Below are positions 1 through 11,389 of a stretch of 31,636 bases of DNA, piece after piece. The stretch is from NCBI GenBank assembly GCA_000697055.1, contig JNDT01001440.1, positions 1-31,636 on the forward strand, given 5' to 3'. A program made the translations under genes and the position numbers. This DNA comes from Saksenaea vasiformis B4078 (taxonomy: Eukaryota > Mucoromycota > Mucoromycetes > Mucorales > Saksenaeaceae). Position 1 is the stretch's first letter. The number at the start of each line of letters is the position of its first letter. The notes below the pieces were generated by a model. It did no database searches, was not told the DNA's origin, and saw nothing but the letters and a program-made list of their open reading frames with translations.

Positions 1-1557
1 AAGAACTCCAGCAGCGAGATTCCACAAGCATAAGGCGGGAGGAGTGCTTTTTACCTGAATCCTTCTTAATAGCGAAGCAACGTCGCGTGTTTTCCTTGAT
101 GCCGATGTATGGTCTCAGAAGGCAGTATGTCACTATCGATATCCAAATGTTTCGACAGTTACTACGTCAGAGCAATATCCCTCTAATTGCGGAACCAGAG
201 AGCGATGACCGGACTACAGCACAGTATAAAATGGCAACACGGCTGTTCGCATCAATCATGGACTTTAACAAGATTTGTTGCAGAAGGTAAGAAAGAGAAA
301 AATTAGCAGTGCGTTTTTAATGCATTGAAATAATTTGTTAGAAGATTTGGAGTCGGATAATCCTCCTGAGATTTTCACGAATCTACTGAGAACTGATGGT
401 TACGCAGTCGATTTTGTGTTCGCTCGTAGCATTCATGAGAACGATCGTTTACCTGATCTCGAGACCAGTGATTTTGACACCTGGGACTTGGAACCTTCGT
501 TCGAGCTGTGGGGCGCCGACCCCGGTATGACGGAAGTTTATGTCGCCAGCAACGGTCATGGCACAAACTCGCATGAGCAACGAAGGATGTCAACCGCAGA
601 ATTATACACGATGGCTGGATATCGAAAGACGAATGCCAAAATTCTGCAAATGAAACGAGAAGAAATACAAGCAATTGAACAAGGAATTACGACTAACAAA
701 ACAGCCGACATTGAGACCTTGACTACATTCGTGCGGTCACTTTTATCGCGATTACCGCAACTTTTCCGTTTTTACGATGAAAGACTTAGATCTCTGAGAT
801 TTCTCCGTTATATCGGCAGACAGCGAGCAGAAGCCGAGATGATCAATATCTTTTTGGACGGCGGAAAAAAGTACAATAGACGGAAGCTAACAACAAAACG
901 ACGAAAACACAATCAAGAGACTAAATCTAGACGAAGAAACCAAAGGAAGAGAAAAAAGAAAGGCACCAAGTATGTTCCTGAACGAGCAATCATTGTACCT
1001 TATTTGCTTATATATCTAAATTTTGTAGAAGATCGAAAAGAGATAATCCAAAGACGAGGTATTGAAATGTATTTAGATACTCGGGATCGGTTGACGAGAT
1101 ATAGTGTAGAAAATGGCGTAAAGCACCATTGTCAGCACCAAGCAACAAGATCCCTTTAATTGCATTTGGTGATGCCAAGTTCCAGACCAGTATGCGTGGA
1201 AATGTGTCAGGCCTCGCTGACAGATGTCGCAAGATACTCAAGCGTGCTGAGCGGCAAGGCTTGTTGGTGATGGTGAATATGAAAGAGTACAACACATCCA
1301 AGGTACAGCCCTCATTGTGCATACAGTCCAGTTGAACTAATTCTTATGTTTTTCCTTTTTAGGTGTGCTCATTCTGCCGTAACAAGAGCCTCGAAAACCT
1401 GCAGCTGGACAACATTGACGGAACGTTGTATAATGTACTCGCTTGTAATAGCTGTGGTACACTGTGGCAGCGCGATGTCAATGCCAACCGCAACATGCAC
1501 TATATTGCCACGGTGGAAGCTGGTAATCAAGATCGTCCAGCCATATTCCCTCCGTAG
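1..1557 (+). CDS. Fanzor (TnpB/Cas12-like RNA-guided nuclease), 5' end outside window, possibly broken
   Basis: Fanzors are eukaryotic homologues of TnpB: RuvC-type nucleases guided by an RNA made from their own locus. The frame is open from base 3, so the N-terminus lies off the left edge. Likely exons are 3-286, 342-969, 1110-1302 and 1363-1557. Exon 1 carries the N-terminal core (FSLMPMYGLRRQYVTID). RuvC-I is WGADPGMTEVYVAS at about 513-554, with Asp in ADPG. A basic stretch (RRRNQRKRKKK) follows near 930-960 and could act as an NLS. RuvC-II is LIAFGDAKF near 1159. A zinc finger (CSFC...CNSC) and RuvC-III RDVNANRN (1471-1494) end the protein. The 1303-1362 intron splits NTSK|VCSFC in phase 0. 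The join 286/342 puts the downstream exon one base out of frame and meets TAA at 358, so either the splice differs or there is a one-base lesion. The GDAKF site lacks the usual Glu; Glu in MKEYNTSK, 38 residues on, may replace it. Family call is firm; integrity is uncertain. Confidence 0.82.
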
Positions 1558-1861
1558 CTCTCTATCCATGTAACAAAAACACGCTAGAAGTTTACAGATA
1601 AGCCATGTTTTATCAAATAATTTTGAAACTCATTGCCAATTTTTTGTCAGGCGACTGTACAGTAGAGAAATTTGATGAAACTAGAAAATCAAGCTTGCTG
1701 GATTTAGAATAAACGTTTGCGTCAACTAGATACCCTTTTGCGCTCGAGCCGAAATGCATCTTGCACTGAAAGGTGATACGTCTTGGCACTGAGCAGTGAT
1801 TTATTTTGCATCAATCCAAGGAATAGTTCGCATCTCAGTAACCCATTTTTGCATTACGGTG
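1558..1861. other. Fanzor 3' flank; candidate guide-RNA region
   Basis: No ORF is visible. In TnpB and Fanzor loci the guide RNA is usually read from the 3' end of the gene and the adjoining flank, so this is where one would be expected. I see no obvious strong hairpin and cannot mark its boundary. The segment near 1677-1695 (ACTAGAAAATCAAGCTTGCT) resembles short motifs at about 15553-15579 and 21323-21343. Confidence 0.3.
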
Positions 1862-2549
1862 CTCCAGTGATGATTTTTCGGTATCCCATCGGAAAGCAGT
1901 AAAAATGTTTTAAGATAAGGGCAGAGTGATCAGTATTTAAAGGCACGCATGAATTCCTTTTTTTTTTCTTTGGCTCTGTTCTTCCATAAACATCCCCGGT
2001 AAGGACGTCAATTAATATACATACACGATTGTTTATGTCTTTTTGCCTGTCGTTCAGTCTGCATGACCTCTGTCCCGAATTGTCCCGCCTGTGATGCAGC
2101 TCCCTGTTCACCACCAGGTAAGCAAGTATTATCGCACGCTGCCTTATCCAACTTCCACACCAGAAACTCGCCGGACGTTGCATCACTTCAAGTCCTCTGC
2201 ACGACGTACAAACTTACCACTGGCCATCGTCGCCAGATCTCCCCCATGCTAACCCCACCGACTCAGGTGCGGGACTGGCTTAGGTCTTTTGGCCTGATTA
2301 CCCCTCGGGGATAAGTAAAAAGACGTCAAAGCACCTTCCGTTTACTAACCGTGAACGAATTTTTATGCTGCTCCAATAAATTATGCACCCATCTGGGGAC
2401 CAAGTTGATGTAATTACAGTACCATTTCGTCGCCAAATTCGTGAATTAATGACCACATAATCAATTATTTCCTTAGCGCATACTCGGTTCTTCATGGAGG
2501 CATAGTTTATTTAGAGTAGCGTGAAAAGCTATTCAATAAACACTATACA
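1862..2549 (+). repeat. Dispersed repeat, copy A
   Basis: First of three diverged copies (the others are at 7132-7905 and 11390-12140), all in the same orientation. Shared landmarks in order: GGTATCCCATCGGAA and AGTAAAAATGTTT near the start; AAAGGCACGCATGAA (shared with copy C); CATCCCCGGTAAGGA; CTGCATGACCTCTGTCCCGA; CGCCGGACGTTGCATC then CAAGTCCTCTGCAC; ATGCTGCTCCAATAAATT; CATCTGGGGACCAAGTTGAT; and GAGTAGCGTGAAAA at the 3' end. Copies A and B share an ORF beginning MTS[VI]PN (83 codons here at 2063-2314), but copy C has stops in it, so coding is doubtful. No terminal inverted repeats or LTR ends were found. Unclassified. Confidence 0.75.
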
Positions 2550-3109
2550 GTCGTAACGTATACAGTTGGACACAGTTATGGTATATTTAGATACAAGGTA
2601 AAAGCAGTTATGCTGTGTTCGAATATTCCCAGACACAATTGTAGCTTATTCGAATTACACAAAAGGTATTTGGAAAAGGATGCCTGAAGGGATTAACTTT
2701 AATGTGCGTTAAGCACTGGCTGCTGCAACTGTCGTTGGATTGTACCAGCTTCAGGGTCATCCAAACGTATCCGGTCATAGAAAAGGTTTTCAGATGACAT
2801 TAGCCGATATCGAATGCTTGAAGAAAAGCAAGGAGAAGGAAGTGTCAGTGTGACAGATAATCCAACGACGCCATATTATGAGCAGCAAAAGAAAAAACAC
2901 TATTATTCCACCAAATAACATCGAATACCTCTCTCTCTCTCTTTGTCAGAACACTCAATCTCAAGACCTCCAGATCATCCATGTAGATAGCACAACCATC
3001 CCTGCTCTTCCCATTCCTATTTTCCCATTTCTCGATCCATACGTGCACAAACTGTTAAGCAAAATGAGCCATGATCCTTTTCTTGGAGGGCAGGTCAAAG
3101 TGGACACGT
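2550..3109. other. Intergenic / RPL22 3' side
   Basis: No convincing gene. It holds a short CT run (about 2929-2943) and the presumed 3' UTR of the minus-strand RPL22 gene. Confidence 0.5.
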
Positions 3110-3530
3110 TTATTCGTCATCCTCTTCCTCGGCTTCGTTAGCAATGTTGAAGTAACGGAGCTGGAAAGTCTGCTTGTCAGTGGCAATGACACGGAGCCAG
3201 TCACGGATCTGGTTCTTCTTCAAGAACTTCTTGGTGAGGTACTTAAGATAACGCTTGGAGAAAGCAATGTTGGCAACAACAGTGATCTTGTTATCAGCAC
3301 CGCGGGAGATCACGACAGCCTCACCCAAGTTGTTGGTGCGACCTTCGACCTTGATGCGGTCATGAAGGTACTTCTCCTATTATCTATGGTTTAGACCAAT
3401 CCCAAGGCGAAACAGCATTAGTACTTACAAAGGCAGCAGCGTCAAAGATCTTGTCATTGGCGGGAGCAGAGCAGTCAATGACAAACTTGGACTTCTTGAC
3501 AGTAGCAGGAGCGACTTTGACGGGAGCCAT
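3110..3530 (-). CDS. RPL22: 60S ribosomal protein eL22
   Basis: Component of the cytosolic large ribosomal subunit. Two exons: 3429-3530 (34 codons from the [19 protein letters not shown]...) and 3110-3376, separated by a 52-nt GT-AG intron (GTAAGT donor) in phase 0 between AAAF and EKYLHDRI. The 122-residue product has the family hallmarks: [26 protein letters not shown] across the junction, [43 protein letters not shown] and an acidic tail ending EAEEEDDE. Length is normal for the family. The ATG directly follows a TTTAATTCAG sequence that resembles a 3' splice site, so a 5'-UTR intron is possible. The gene runs towards the Fanzor and away from MUS81. Confidence 0.97.
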
Positions 3531-3790
3531 CTGAATTAAACAGAAAGAGGAAGGAGACAAGAGTCCAGGAAACGCGCCACAAAAACGGACTGTTTTCGAA
3601 GATAAAAGCCACAAAGCACGGTCTTGTGGCGGCGTTTGAAAACGCTCGGCAGACCTAATTCCATAAAGGGTAATTCCACAGCTCTGCTATGTTTCATGGA
3701 AGAGCAGCAATAGAACGAAACTCATGAGTTACCTTTCATAGTGAGGTGCGATTTCGTACATAAAATGCTTGATGCTACGGTAATATGATT
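3531..3790 (-). promoter_or_regulatory. Presumed RPL22 promoter and 5' UTR
   Basis: Upstream side of RPL22. In the minus-strand sense it is pyrimidine-rich just before the ATG, as is common for fungal ribosomal-protein genes. No TATA box or named element could be fixed. Boundaries are a guess. Confidence 0.35.
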
Positions 3791-3796
3791 ACTGAC

Positions 3797-4145
3797 TTAC
3801 TGACTGTTGCAAAAAAAAAGGCCAGTGTGAAATTTATTAAACGTAATCACGTTGCAAACGCTGTTCGAGGTATTGCTGACGCCAAACATAATGTAGGAAG
3901 GGCTTAAAAGTTCGAGATCAATGGTGGGAGCTAACCGCATCTTCTTGATGCTTTCCCTCCAACTGGATGGTCCAATGAATAATAAATATACATTTCCAAA
4001 CGTAGTCAATGGTGTTCCTCCGTTATTGTCGACATCGAGTTTTTGTCCTTCTCTGTTGAGGAAGTCTTCTGCTCACAGCTGTCGATCTAAGTGCACCATT
4101 GAAAAAGGGGGAGCTGCTATGGACAACGGTGTAATGCCCATTTAG
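3797..4145 (-). pseudogene. Possible ankyrin-repeat relic
   Basis: One minus-strand frame reads GITPLSIAA, then a TGA, then DVDNNGGTPL about 39 residues later, followed by an open tail. The two xGxTPL segments spaced close to an ankyrin unit (33 residues), both ending helix-start style, suggest a decayed ankyrin-repeat gene. Stops lie at both the 5' end and between the units. Only two weak units are visible, so this could be chance. Confidence 0.22.
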
Positions 4146-4516
4146 GCTACTGTTGGGTAAATGTCTTGTCAATTTTCAACGAAGACTCATACTCGCAAGT
4201 GGTGACCTAGTCCATGAGTAACTGTAATTGTCCCTGAGGTGAGTATCCACAAACTGAACCGATATCGGGCTTCTACTAATATCATTATGTCCATCCGTGT
4301 AAACATAGGCATTCAGCTTATGAACACTCAGAGACACCTTAATATCTCGCCTCCGTTAATAAAATATAAATTGATGAACATACGGTGGTAGATGCTTTAG
4401 ACTTTTACGTGAGGCACCATCGTTCAGAGGAGATGTTTCAAATCGGAGTCAAATTTCTTACAATGGACCGAACACCAAAACGCAGCGCGTTGAAGTGCCT
4501 TCCCTCAAAGCGTGTC
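4146..4516. other. Intergenic, upstream of MUS81
   Basis: No gene recognised. The frame of MUS81 exon 1 stays open upstream to 4385, but conserved sequence begins only at CGNPLL, just after the ATG at 4517. This stretch probably holds the MUS81 promoter and 5' UTR. Confidence 0.4.
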
Positions 4517-6986
4517 ATGCCGGAAACATCATGCGGTAACCCTTTACTACGTGATTGGATTGGTGAATGGATGGAATTTGAGAAAGCGAGGCAAAGCAAA
4601 GCGTACACAACCTATCGAAAAGTCAGACTTTTCACCTTAAACTTAAAAATTGACCTGCATTGTAGGCTTACGAGTCCATTTCAAAATGTCCTGTCGCATT
4701 TTCGCATCCTTCGGAAGCGATAAAACTGAATGGGATCGGCAAAGTCATTGTCGAAAGATTGGAAAAACGCATGATAGAACATTGCAAAGCGAATGACTTG
4801 CCATTGCCCGTCCGTGCCAAAGGTAAGCTCTGTCGGTCCACCTGTGCCGCCAACTTGACCATTCTGTCCCAGGGAACAATAAAAGGACCGCTAATCAACT
4901 CCAAGACGATAGCTCTAGTGAAAGCAGTAGCAATACAAAGAAGAAAAGGCAATCCCCCAAGAAACCTTATGTACCACGCTATCGATCCGGACCCTATGCC
5001 ATCTTACTAGCTCTTCTTGACTACAGAGAAGACAACAACTTATTGCAAGTTACCAAGGAACAAATTATACGACAGGGTCAAGATTATTGCACTGCATCCT
5101 TTGATATGTCTGATCCTGGAAGGAACTACACTGCGTGGAACGGAATCAAGATCCTGATGGAGAAAGACTACGTGTGGAAGAACGGCAGTCCAGCAACATA
5201 CATGCTGACTGATTCGGGCTATGAGATGGCTAAACAACTAAAATCCGCCAGTAACGCAGAGACAAGAAAAGGAAAGGGCAAAGAGAAAGCGGTCTTTCCT
5301 GCGGAAGAAGAAGCTGCACTTGAAGCAGGGCAAGGAGAGGAGGAGGTGGATTTAAGTCTTTACGTGCTAAATCCTGAAAAATTCCGCAAAGAATCAAAGG
5401 CGAAAGAACAATGCACGGAAAAAGATGATATCTGTGTCGAATCAACTGAAGCAGCTTCAAGTTCACATCAGACGTCCAGCATCAGACCCCTGATTGAGTA
5501 CGAAGCAATTGACTTGACTCAAATGTCAGACGAGCTCGACGAGCGTCTTGCTTTAAACGACCGAAGTGATTTGCGGCTTCCGCACGAAAAATTCTACTAT
5601 GAATACCTGGATACACAAGGTCAACCCGTACGTCACATAACACAAGCTGCCGTCGAAGTGGATGGTAGGATCAAATAAGAAAAGAAGACTGAATGTACTG
5701 ACAACTCATTTAGAAAATCAAAGCTGTTTGACATATAAAATTCGCTTCTCATTAAACCAAAGAGATCACCCGACAGCGCGGAATGTCACTGCTATACAGA
5801 GCACAGTTGATACGTGCACAGGATATCTGTGCGAAAACGAAGCCGATACAGTCTGCTCGGGCTTACCACCTACACAGCTATTGCCTTTGCACAAGGAACG
5901 GGAGGATGATTTTTGGCCAAGTTGCTCACAGACGGAAAAGACCGCAACCACAGTTACTCCCTCTCAACGCAGTCAGTATACAAGCTATTCACTAGCGGAT
6001 AAAGCAGACACGTACCAAGAGATGGCTAGTTTTGCACCTGATAATTACGACATAATTCTTGTGCTCGATACTCGGGAGATTAAGATGAGAAGTAATCGTA
6101 CATATATCTTGGAAAAGTTAGAGGCGAAGGGCGTAAAAGTCGTTCGACGAGCACTTGAGCTGGGTGATATGATATGGATTGCACAGAAAAAAGGAAGTGA
6201 TAGTCCTTCTGACGAGCTTTTTCTGGACATCGTTGCTGAACGTAAACGCCTGGATGACCTTGTCAGTAGTATTAAGGATGGACGATTTCGAGAACAGAAG
6301 GTAATCATTTCAAGGTACCATGCAGTTATTTAGCACGCTAGTAGTTTCGCCTTCAACAAGCAGGTGCTCGCAAAGTTATTTATATTATAGAGGAATACAA
6401 CAAAGAAGAGGCGGAGAGATTTGGTGCACAAGCAATTCTGACCGCTATGTCGTCTACGCAGGTCGTAGACGGATTTTTCCTGAAACGTACCAGCTCAATC
6501 GATGATACCATCGAGTACCTTGTTACAGTCACAAAGATGGTGAAGAAATTATATCAGGTAAAAGAACATTGTAACGCGACATCATCTAAGACATGTTAGC
6601 AGCATGTTACCCTCTACCGCATTCCAGAACATCTCGTTTCTCGGCCGACCTATCTGCAGCTCAAAGAAAACTATGGCCAAAGCTCGACAGAGGCCTTTGT
6701 AATTACGTATCCATTATATAACCGACTCAACAGCAAATACGGAACATTGATGCTTCAGGATATATACACACGCATGCTCATGACGATCCGTGGTGTCAGC
6801 GTAGAAAAAGCTTCAGCATTGATCAAAGTATACCCGACGCCCCATCTACTATTGAAAGCAATGCGAGCAGCAACTGAAGAGGAAGGGAAAAAATTGGCGA
6901 AAGAAGCAACAAAGGATGGTATTAACAGGCGTAAGTGGAGTGCACTGTTAAGTGACCGACTTTGGCAAGTTTGGGGAGCACTGTAA
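4517..6986 (+). CDS. MUS81: Crossover junction endonuclease MUS81
   Basis: Catalytic subunit of the MUS81-EME1 structure-specific nuclease, which cuts replication- and recombination-derived branched DNA in the nucleus. Six exons: 4517-4621, 4666-4822, 4873-5664, 5714-6300, 6345-6557, 6603-6986; introns are 44-50 nt; total 745 residues. Order: N-terminal helix-hairpin-helix (CGNPLLRDWIGEW; LNGIGKVIVERLEKRM); a Ser/Lys linker; winged helix (YVPRYRSGPYAILLALLDY, then TYMLTDSGYEMA); an acidic linker; the ERCC4 nuclease core with LVLDTREI, ELGDMIWIA and the catalytic IVAERKRLDDL; and the C-terminal HhH2 (MTIRGVSVEKASALI). All the metal-binding acidic residues I can check are present. The ATG at 4517 is chosen because family similarity begins immediately after it. 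It appears intact. Confidence 0.96.
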
Positions 6987-7131
6987 ATACTGGAATTGAG
7001 TGAGGATCTGCATTAAATAAATATCATGCGACGTCCAAGTCGAATAAATTTTACGCTGGAACGTAGGCCGTTTTGCCTTAACGCAAGGCATAGTTCACAC
7101 CTGCATAATTAGAATCTTGTGTTGAGCTACT

Positions 7132-7905
7132 TCAGTGATGGTTTCCCAGTATCCTTTCTAAAGTGGTAAGGATACCTCGAGGTAAGGAAATGTTCTATTG
7201 AAGCAAGGACATTGCCTTGCATTAAGGCGCCTCAACGATGATCTCTCAGTATCCCATCGGAAGGGGATAAAAATGTCTCGAGCTAAGGAAGATATTTCAT
7301 TGAACATCATTTTTAGATTCTTCGGCTCTAGCTTTCGAGAAGACATCCCCGGCAAGGATGTCAGATTGCATACATACAGGATTACTCGTGTTTTTATGTC
7401 TATTCCTCAGCCTGCATGACCTCTATCCCGAACCATCTCGGCTGCGGTATAGGCCGTTGTTCGCCACCGGATCAATGGATGTTGTCGCACGTAATTTCAT
7501 TCAATTTCCACAATAGAATCTCGCCAGACGCTGTATCGATTCAAGTTCTCTGCACCGCATTAATAACCAAACTGGCACTTTTGCAGCTTAATCCTTCCTG
7601 CCGCTCCCACCGCGTTAGATGAGGAGCAGGCTGCCATCAGTGAATGGCTGTGTCCTTCGGGAGGTGTCAACTAACTCGACACCAGGGCACCTTCCATTTA
7701 CTAACTGTGAATAAATTTTTATGCTGCTCGAATAAACTCTGCGTCCATCTGGGGACCAAGTTGATGTAAGTGGAGTATTATTTTATCGCCAATTTATATA
7801 CTGATAATCGCATATTTCATCCCTTCCTTAGCACGAACCTAGCTCTTGATGGATCCAAAAGTCACGTAGAGTAGCGTGAAAATCCAGTGAAAATTGGTAA
7901 TTTTA
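7132..7905 (+). repeat. Dispersed repeat, copy B
   Basis: Second copy of the family, about 145 bp after the MUS81 stop. It starts with two related subunits about 96 bp apart (7132-7186 and 7228-7290). Each contains CAGTATCC, then GATAAAAATGTCTCGAG or its equivalent, then TAAGGA. Then come CATCCCCGGCAAGGATGTCA, CCTGCATGACCTCTATCCCG, CTCGCCAGACGCTGTATCGA, ATGCTGCTCGAATAAACT, CATCTGGGGACCAAGTTGAT and GAGTAGCGTGAAAA. Identity with A and C looks like roughly 70-80% by eye, with indels. Confidence 0.75.
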
Positions 7906-8743
7906 TTGAGTAACCGTGAGTGCTTCGTAACGCAACATGTCTACTCTGCCTCGGTCTTAAAGAAAAGAAATAGAAAGAACCTTTGCGATCAAAGGGAAGA
8001 AAGAGAAGGCTAAAAATATCAGGCCTAAGGGAATAACGAACATGAACAAAAGAGAAAAGGGAAATGCTGAAAGGGAGAACCCGTAGTATACGAAAGAGAG
8101 ATAGCGAGAGCAAGTAAGAAAGGAAGCGTAAAAATGAATTCAATAGGCAGCATAAATGGTAGAATCTCACTTTGAATTGCTGGTCGTCATCATATTCCCG
8201 TACAAAATCATGATTTGTATTTCATACGTTATTGTTTAATATCACAACTGTCTCGCTTTTGATATCCCTATGTACGCATCCTTTTCTTCTTCTTTTTCTT
8301 TTTAAAGAGATTCAAAGTGGCTATTCCTTGGCACAAGTCTTTGCATCATTGTGAGCGCTACAAGCGATTGGCTACATAAAACGTTAGAATATATCTTTTC
8401 TTTGATCAGACAGTACAATGGATTGTTAGGCTGGGACTTTACGAATATCATATACGGCAAGTCAGTACACATTCGTGAGATCAGAAGTTAAGACAATAAC
8501 TATAAAATCCAGTGACGATGATGGAATCATTTCCGACAGCGCAAAGCGCTCTATAATGGAATCTGATGACACGCATGGACCTGGTGGATTATTTTTGAAA
8601 GCATGGTGATATCTGGAGTCCACTTCTCGCATGCTACTCGCATCAAATTTGATAAATCATTTTGCCGGAATGAGCATTTCATCTCCGACTCTTCGAGAAA
8701 GAGAGGAGTTGTTGCACATCACTTCAGGCTTGATCGATCACCC
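7906..8743. other. Intergenic, upstream of CLPTM1
   Basis: Purine-rich plus strand at about 7960-8135. Its minus-strand complement gives a Ser/Leu/Phe-rich open frame that looks like a composition artefact. No RNA gene or known promoter motif was identified. The 3' part should contain the CLPTM1 promoter. Confidence 0.4.
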
Positions 8744-11175
8744 ATGTCTGAACCAAACGCCAGAACTGGGACTAACCAGAATGCTGGACGGGAAGACCGT
8801 GACAAGGGCTTCTTTGAGAAGTATGGAGGCCACATCATGCAAATGCTTGTCATGTGGATAGGCATTCAGTTTCTTTTTGGCACAGGTAAGCAAAGATCCC
8901 TGCCACGCATTTAAGTTCGTTTACTCATCGCTACTTTCTTCAGGCTTATTCCAAAAGCAGGCGCCAACGCCTCCACCTGTACTGAAGTCTCCGAGTGCAA
9001 CACCAAATGCACCTCAACCTCATGCCACCGATGTTTCCTTCGTAACCAATCTGCCTGAGGGTGTTTATTATGGCCCTTTACCGGAAATACCTTTATCTGA
9101 ACTCCCCGATGCGTTTGTCCCTCTATGGCAGGCAGGCACGGCAATGGATCTTTTGATCTACGTCAATGATCACGAATATTTTGTTAACTATCACGACAAA
9201 CCGTCGTGGCGTGTCACGGATGTGGTACTCGGTGATTCGTCCTTTCACCATGAGCATCACCTTGAGATTCCGACAAACGAAGTAAGTCTTACTGGATAAC
9301 ATCACTGGTATTGACAAATTTATTTGCTAGCATCTTCAGAATAATGGCAGCCTTTATGCTCATATTTTCTTGACCCGCAAGCATATGCCTATCAATCCCG
9401 ATGACCCGTCTTTCATCCCGGATGCTGTCGTCTATCACCGTCATCGTACTATTTCCAACACTTTACCATGCTAAACTAACCATGATTCCTAGGTCTGACA
9501 AAGTACTATCCAAAGAGAGCGATTGTCAAGCAAAAAAATTTGTTGCAACAAGATGAATCTGATGAAGAGGAACAGCCGCAACGAGAACCAGTGGAAAGCG
9601 AGGTATGATCTCTCTCTATTTGTGAAAGACTGGTGAAATCATTGTTGCGTATCGTCTATAGACATCGACAGATGAGGCGGCGGCGGGTGGATTTGGTCTT
9701 GGACTTCTTGGTAAACAGGCACCTTTGGTTCCATATTGGCATGAGAACGTGACCATCTCAATTGTGAGCGATGCCAAAAATGTAATCCCCAAGAATGCTC
9801 TTCAGCCACCAGTAATCAAATGTATGATCGTTTTGCTTCGTTATCCGCTGTTGTTGTTACTGATAGCTTGCGATAGATATTCCTTTCGACACTGGCTTGA
9901 CGCGTGACGAAACGGGCAAGGTTGGCTATTACCGCCCAATCGTGTTTCCAAATGACTTTTGGCTTTTACAAAAGAATGGTTATTCTGTCAATGAGACAGT
10001 AAGGTACTGTACGACCTTACATATTATGCATGTCCTCATGTGAATTAGTGTGCTCCCGCTGACGATCCATTTGGAGCCGATTGCCATGTGGAAGTTCAAT
10101 ATGTATGCTATGTTTGACGAATCGATGAAACAACAAGCAAACAACCCCCTTGGAGGCATGTCGTTTTCAGAGATAGATGAAGTCAAGCGTATGTTCCTCG
10201 AGACCAATCCAATTCTGTTGGGAACGACGATTGTTGTCTCTCTTCTTCACAGTTTGTTCGAAATGCTTGCCTTCAAGAACGGTGTGTTCGTAGTATCCAA
10301 CTAAGAGTCATCGTTGTTTAACGAATTCTGTAGATATTGCCTTTTGGAAAAAGAAGGACAACAGTGCGGGTGTTTCTGTACGCAGCATTTTAGTCAATAT
10401 CTTTTTCCAAATCGTCATCTTCTTGTACTTGATGGATAATAACCAGGAAACTTCGTGGATGATTCTGATCGGACAGGGAGTCGGCTTGCTGATTGAGGTG
10501 TGGAAAGTCTTCAAGGCGCTCAAGTACGAATTGGTATGGCCAGCTGGTTCTCTCTTGCCGACATTGCGCACGCAGTCGACCGAAACAACGGAAGAAGAAG
10601 ATGACACTGCCAAGTATGATGCAATGGCATTCAAGTACTTAACTTGGGTGTCATATCCTCTATTGGGAGGCTATGCTATCTATTCTTTACTTTACGATGA
10701 ACACAAGAGCTGGTACTCCTATGTCCTAAAGACGCTTGTCGAATTCGTATATATGTTCGGCTTTTTGACAATGCTTCCACAATTGTTTATTAACTACCGA
10801 TTGAAGAGCGTAAGTCCCTTTTCTATTATGCTTGAGGTATCATGATGTAAAATCTGATTGGACGATATAGGTGGCGCATATGCCTTGGAGGACGTTGATG
10901 TACAAATCGCTAAACACGTTTATCGGTAAGGACGTCAGTCGCTGGTATATCAACGTAACTCATACCTAATTTTAGATGATCTGTTCGCATTTGTCATCAA
11001 AATGCCAACGCTGCATCGGCTTGCGTGTTTGCGAGATGATGTTGTATTCCTGATTTACCTCTATCAACGATACATTTATAGAGTTGATCCTAGCCGCGCG
11101 AACGAGTACGGACAAGTCGGTCAAATGGAATCGAAGGAAAAGGAAAATGGAGAAGAATCAAAAAAGACTAAATAA
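8744..11175 (+). CDS. CLPTM1: CLPTM1-family transmembrane protein
   Basis: Member of the cleft lip and palate transmembrane protein 1 family, multi-pass proteins of the ER/endomembranes implicated in trafficking and, for relatives, lipid scrambling. Ten exons: 8744-8885, 8944-9281, 9331-9445, 9493-9602, 9662-9821, 9877-10003, 10049-10281, 10334-10809, 10871-10925, 10976-11175; total 651 residues, normal for the family. A hydrophobic segment near the N-terminus (MQMLVMWIGIQFLFG) precedes the large luminal domain (LPEGVYYGPLPEIPLSEL; LVPYWHENVTISIV; PIVFPNDFW; VLPLTIHLEP). A cluster of membrane helices follows (LLGTTIVVSLLHSLFEMLAF; ILVNIFFQIVIFLYLMDN; LTWVSYPLLGGYAIYSLLY; FVYMFGFLTMLPQLFINY). 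The C-terminus is cytosolic and Lys/Glu-rich. The start is the first ATG giving a plausible N-terminus; the frame is open further upstream. No breaks seen. Confidence 0.93.
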
Positions 11176-11389
11176 TAAACACTCGCTTAAGTCACTTGCT
11201 TTAATCATACTCATCGATGTCAATAGCCGCAAGTTCATCCAGTCTTTCGCTTTTTCCAATCTATTGTGGCTGTCTGATCAGACCATATTTCTTTCCTCTC
11301 ATTGTTGTATTGAACATTGCATTATCATGTGCAATTGAGGGTAATCTTTCGTCGATGCTAAGCCCAGTTGGCTTCCACTTACGAGCCGC

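Noticed and set aside
375..674. Minus-strand ORF opposite the Fanzor
   Set aside because: It lies entirely over the conserved RuvC-I exon on the other strand and has no recognisable features.
7862..8170. Minus-strand ORF of 102 codons
   Set aside because: It is the complement of a purine-rich tract, giving Ser/Leu/Phe/Arg low complexity with no motif or splice support.
9980..10207. Minus-strand ORF over CLPTM1 exon 7
   Set aside because: Shadow of a well-supported exon on the opposite strand.
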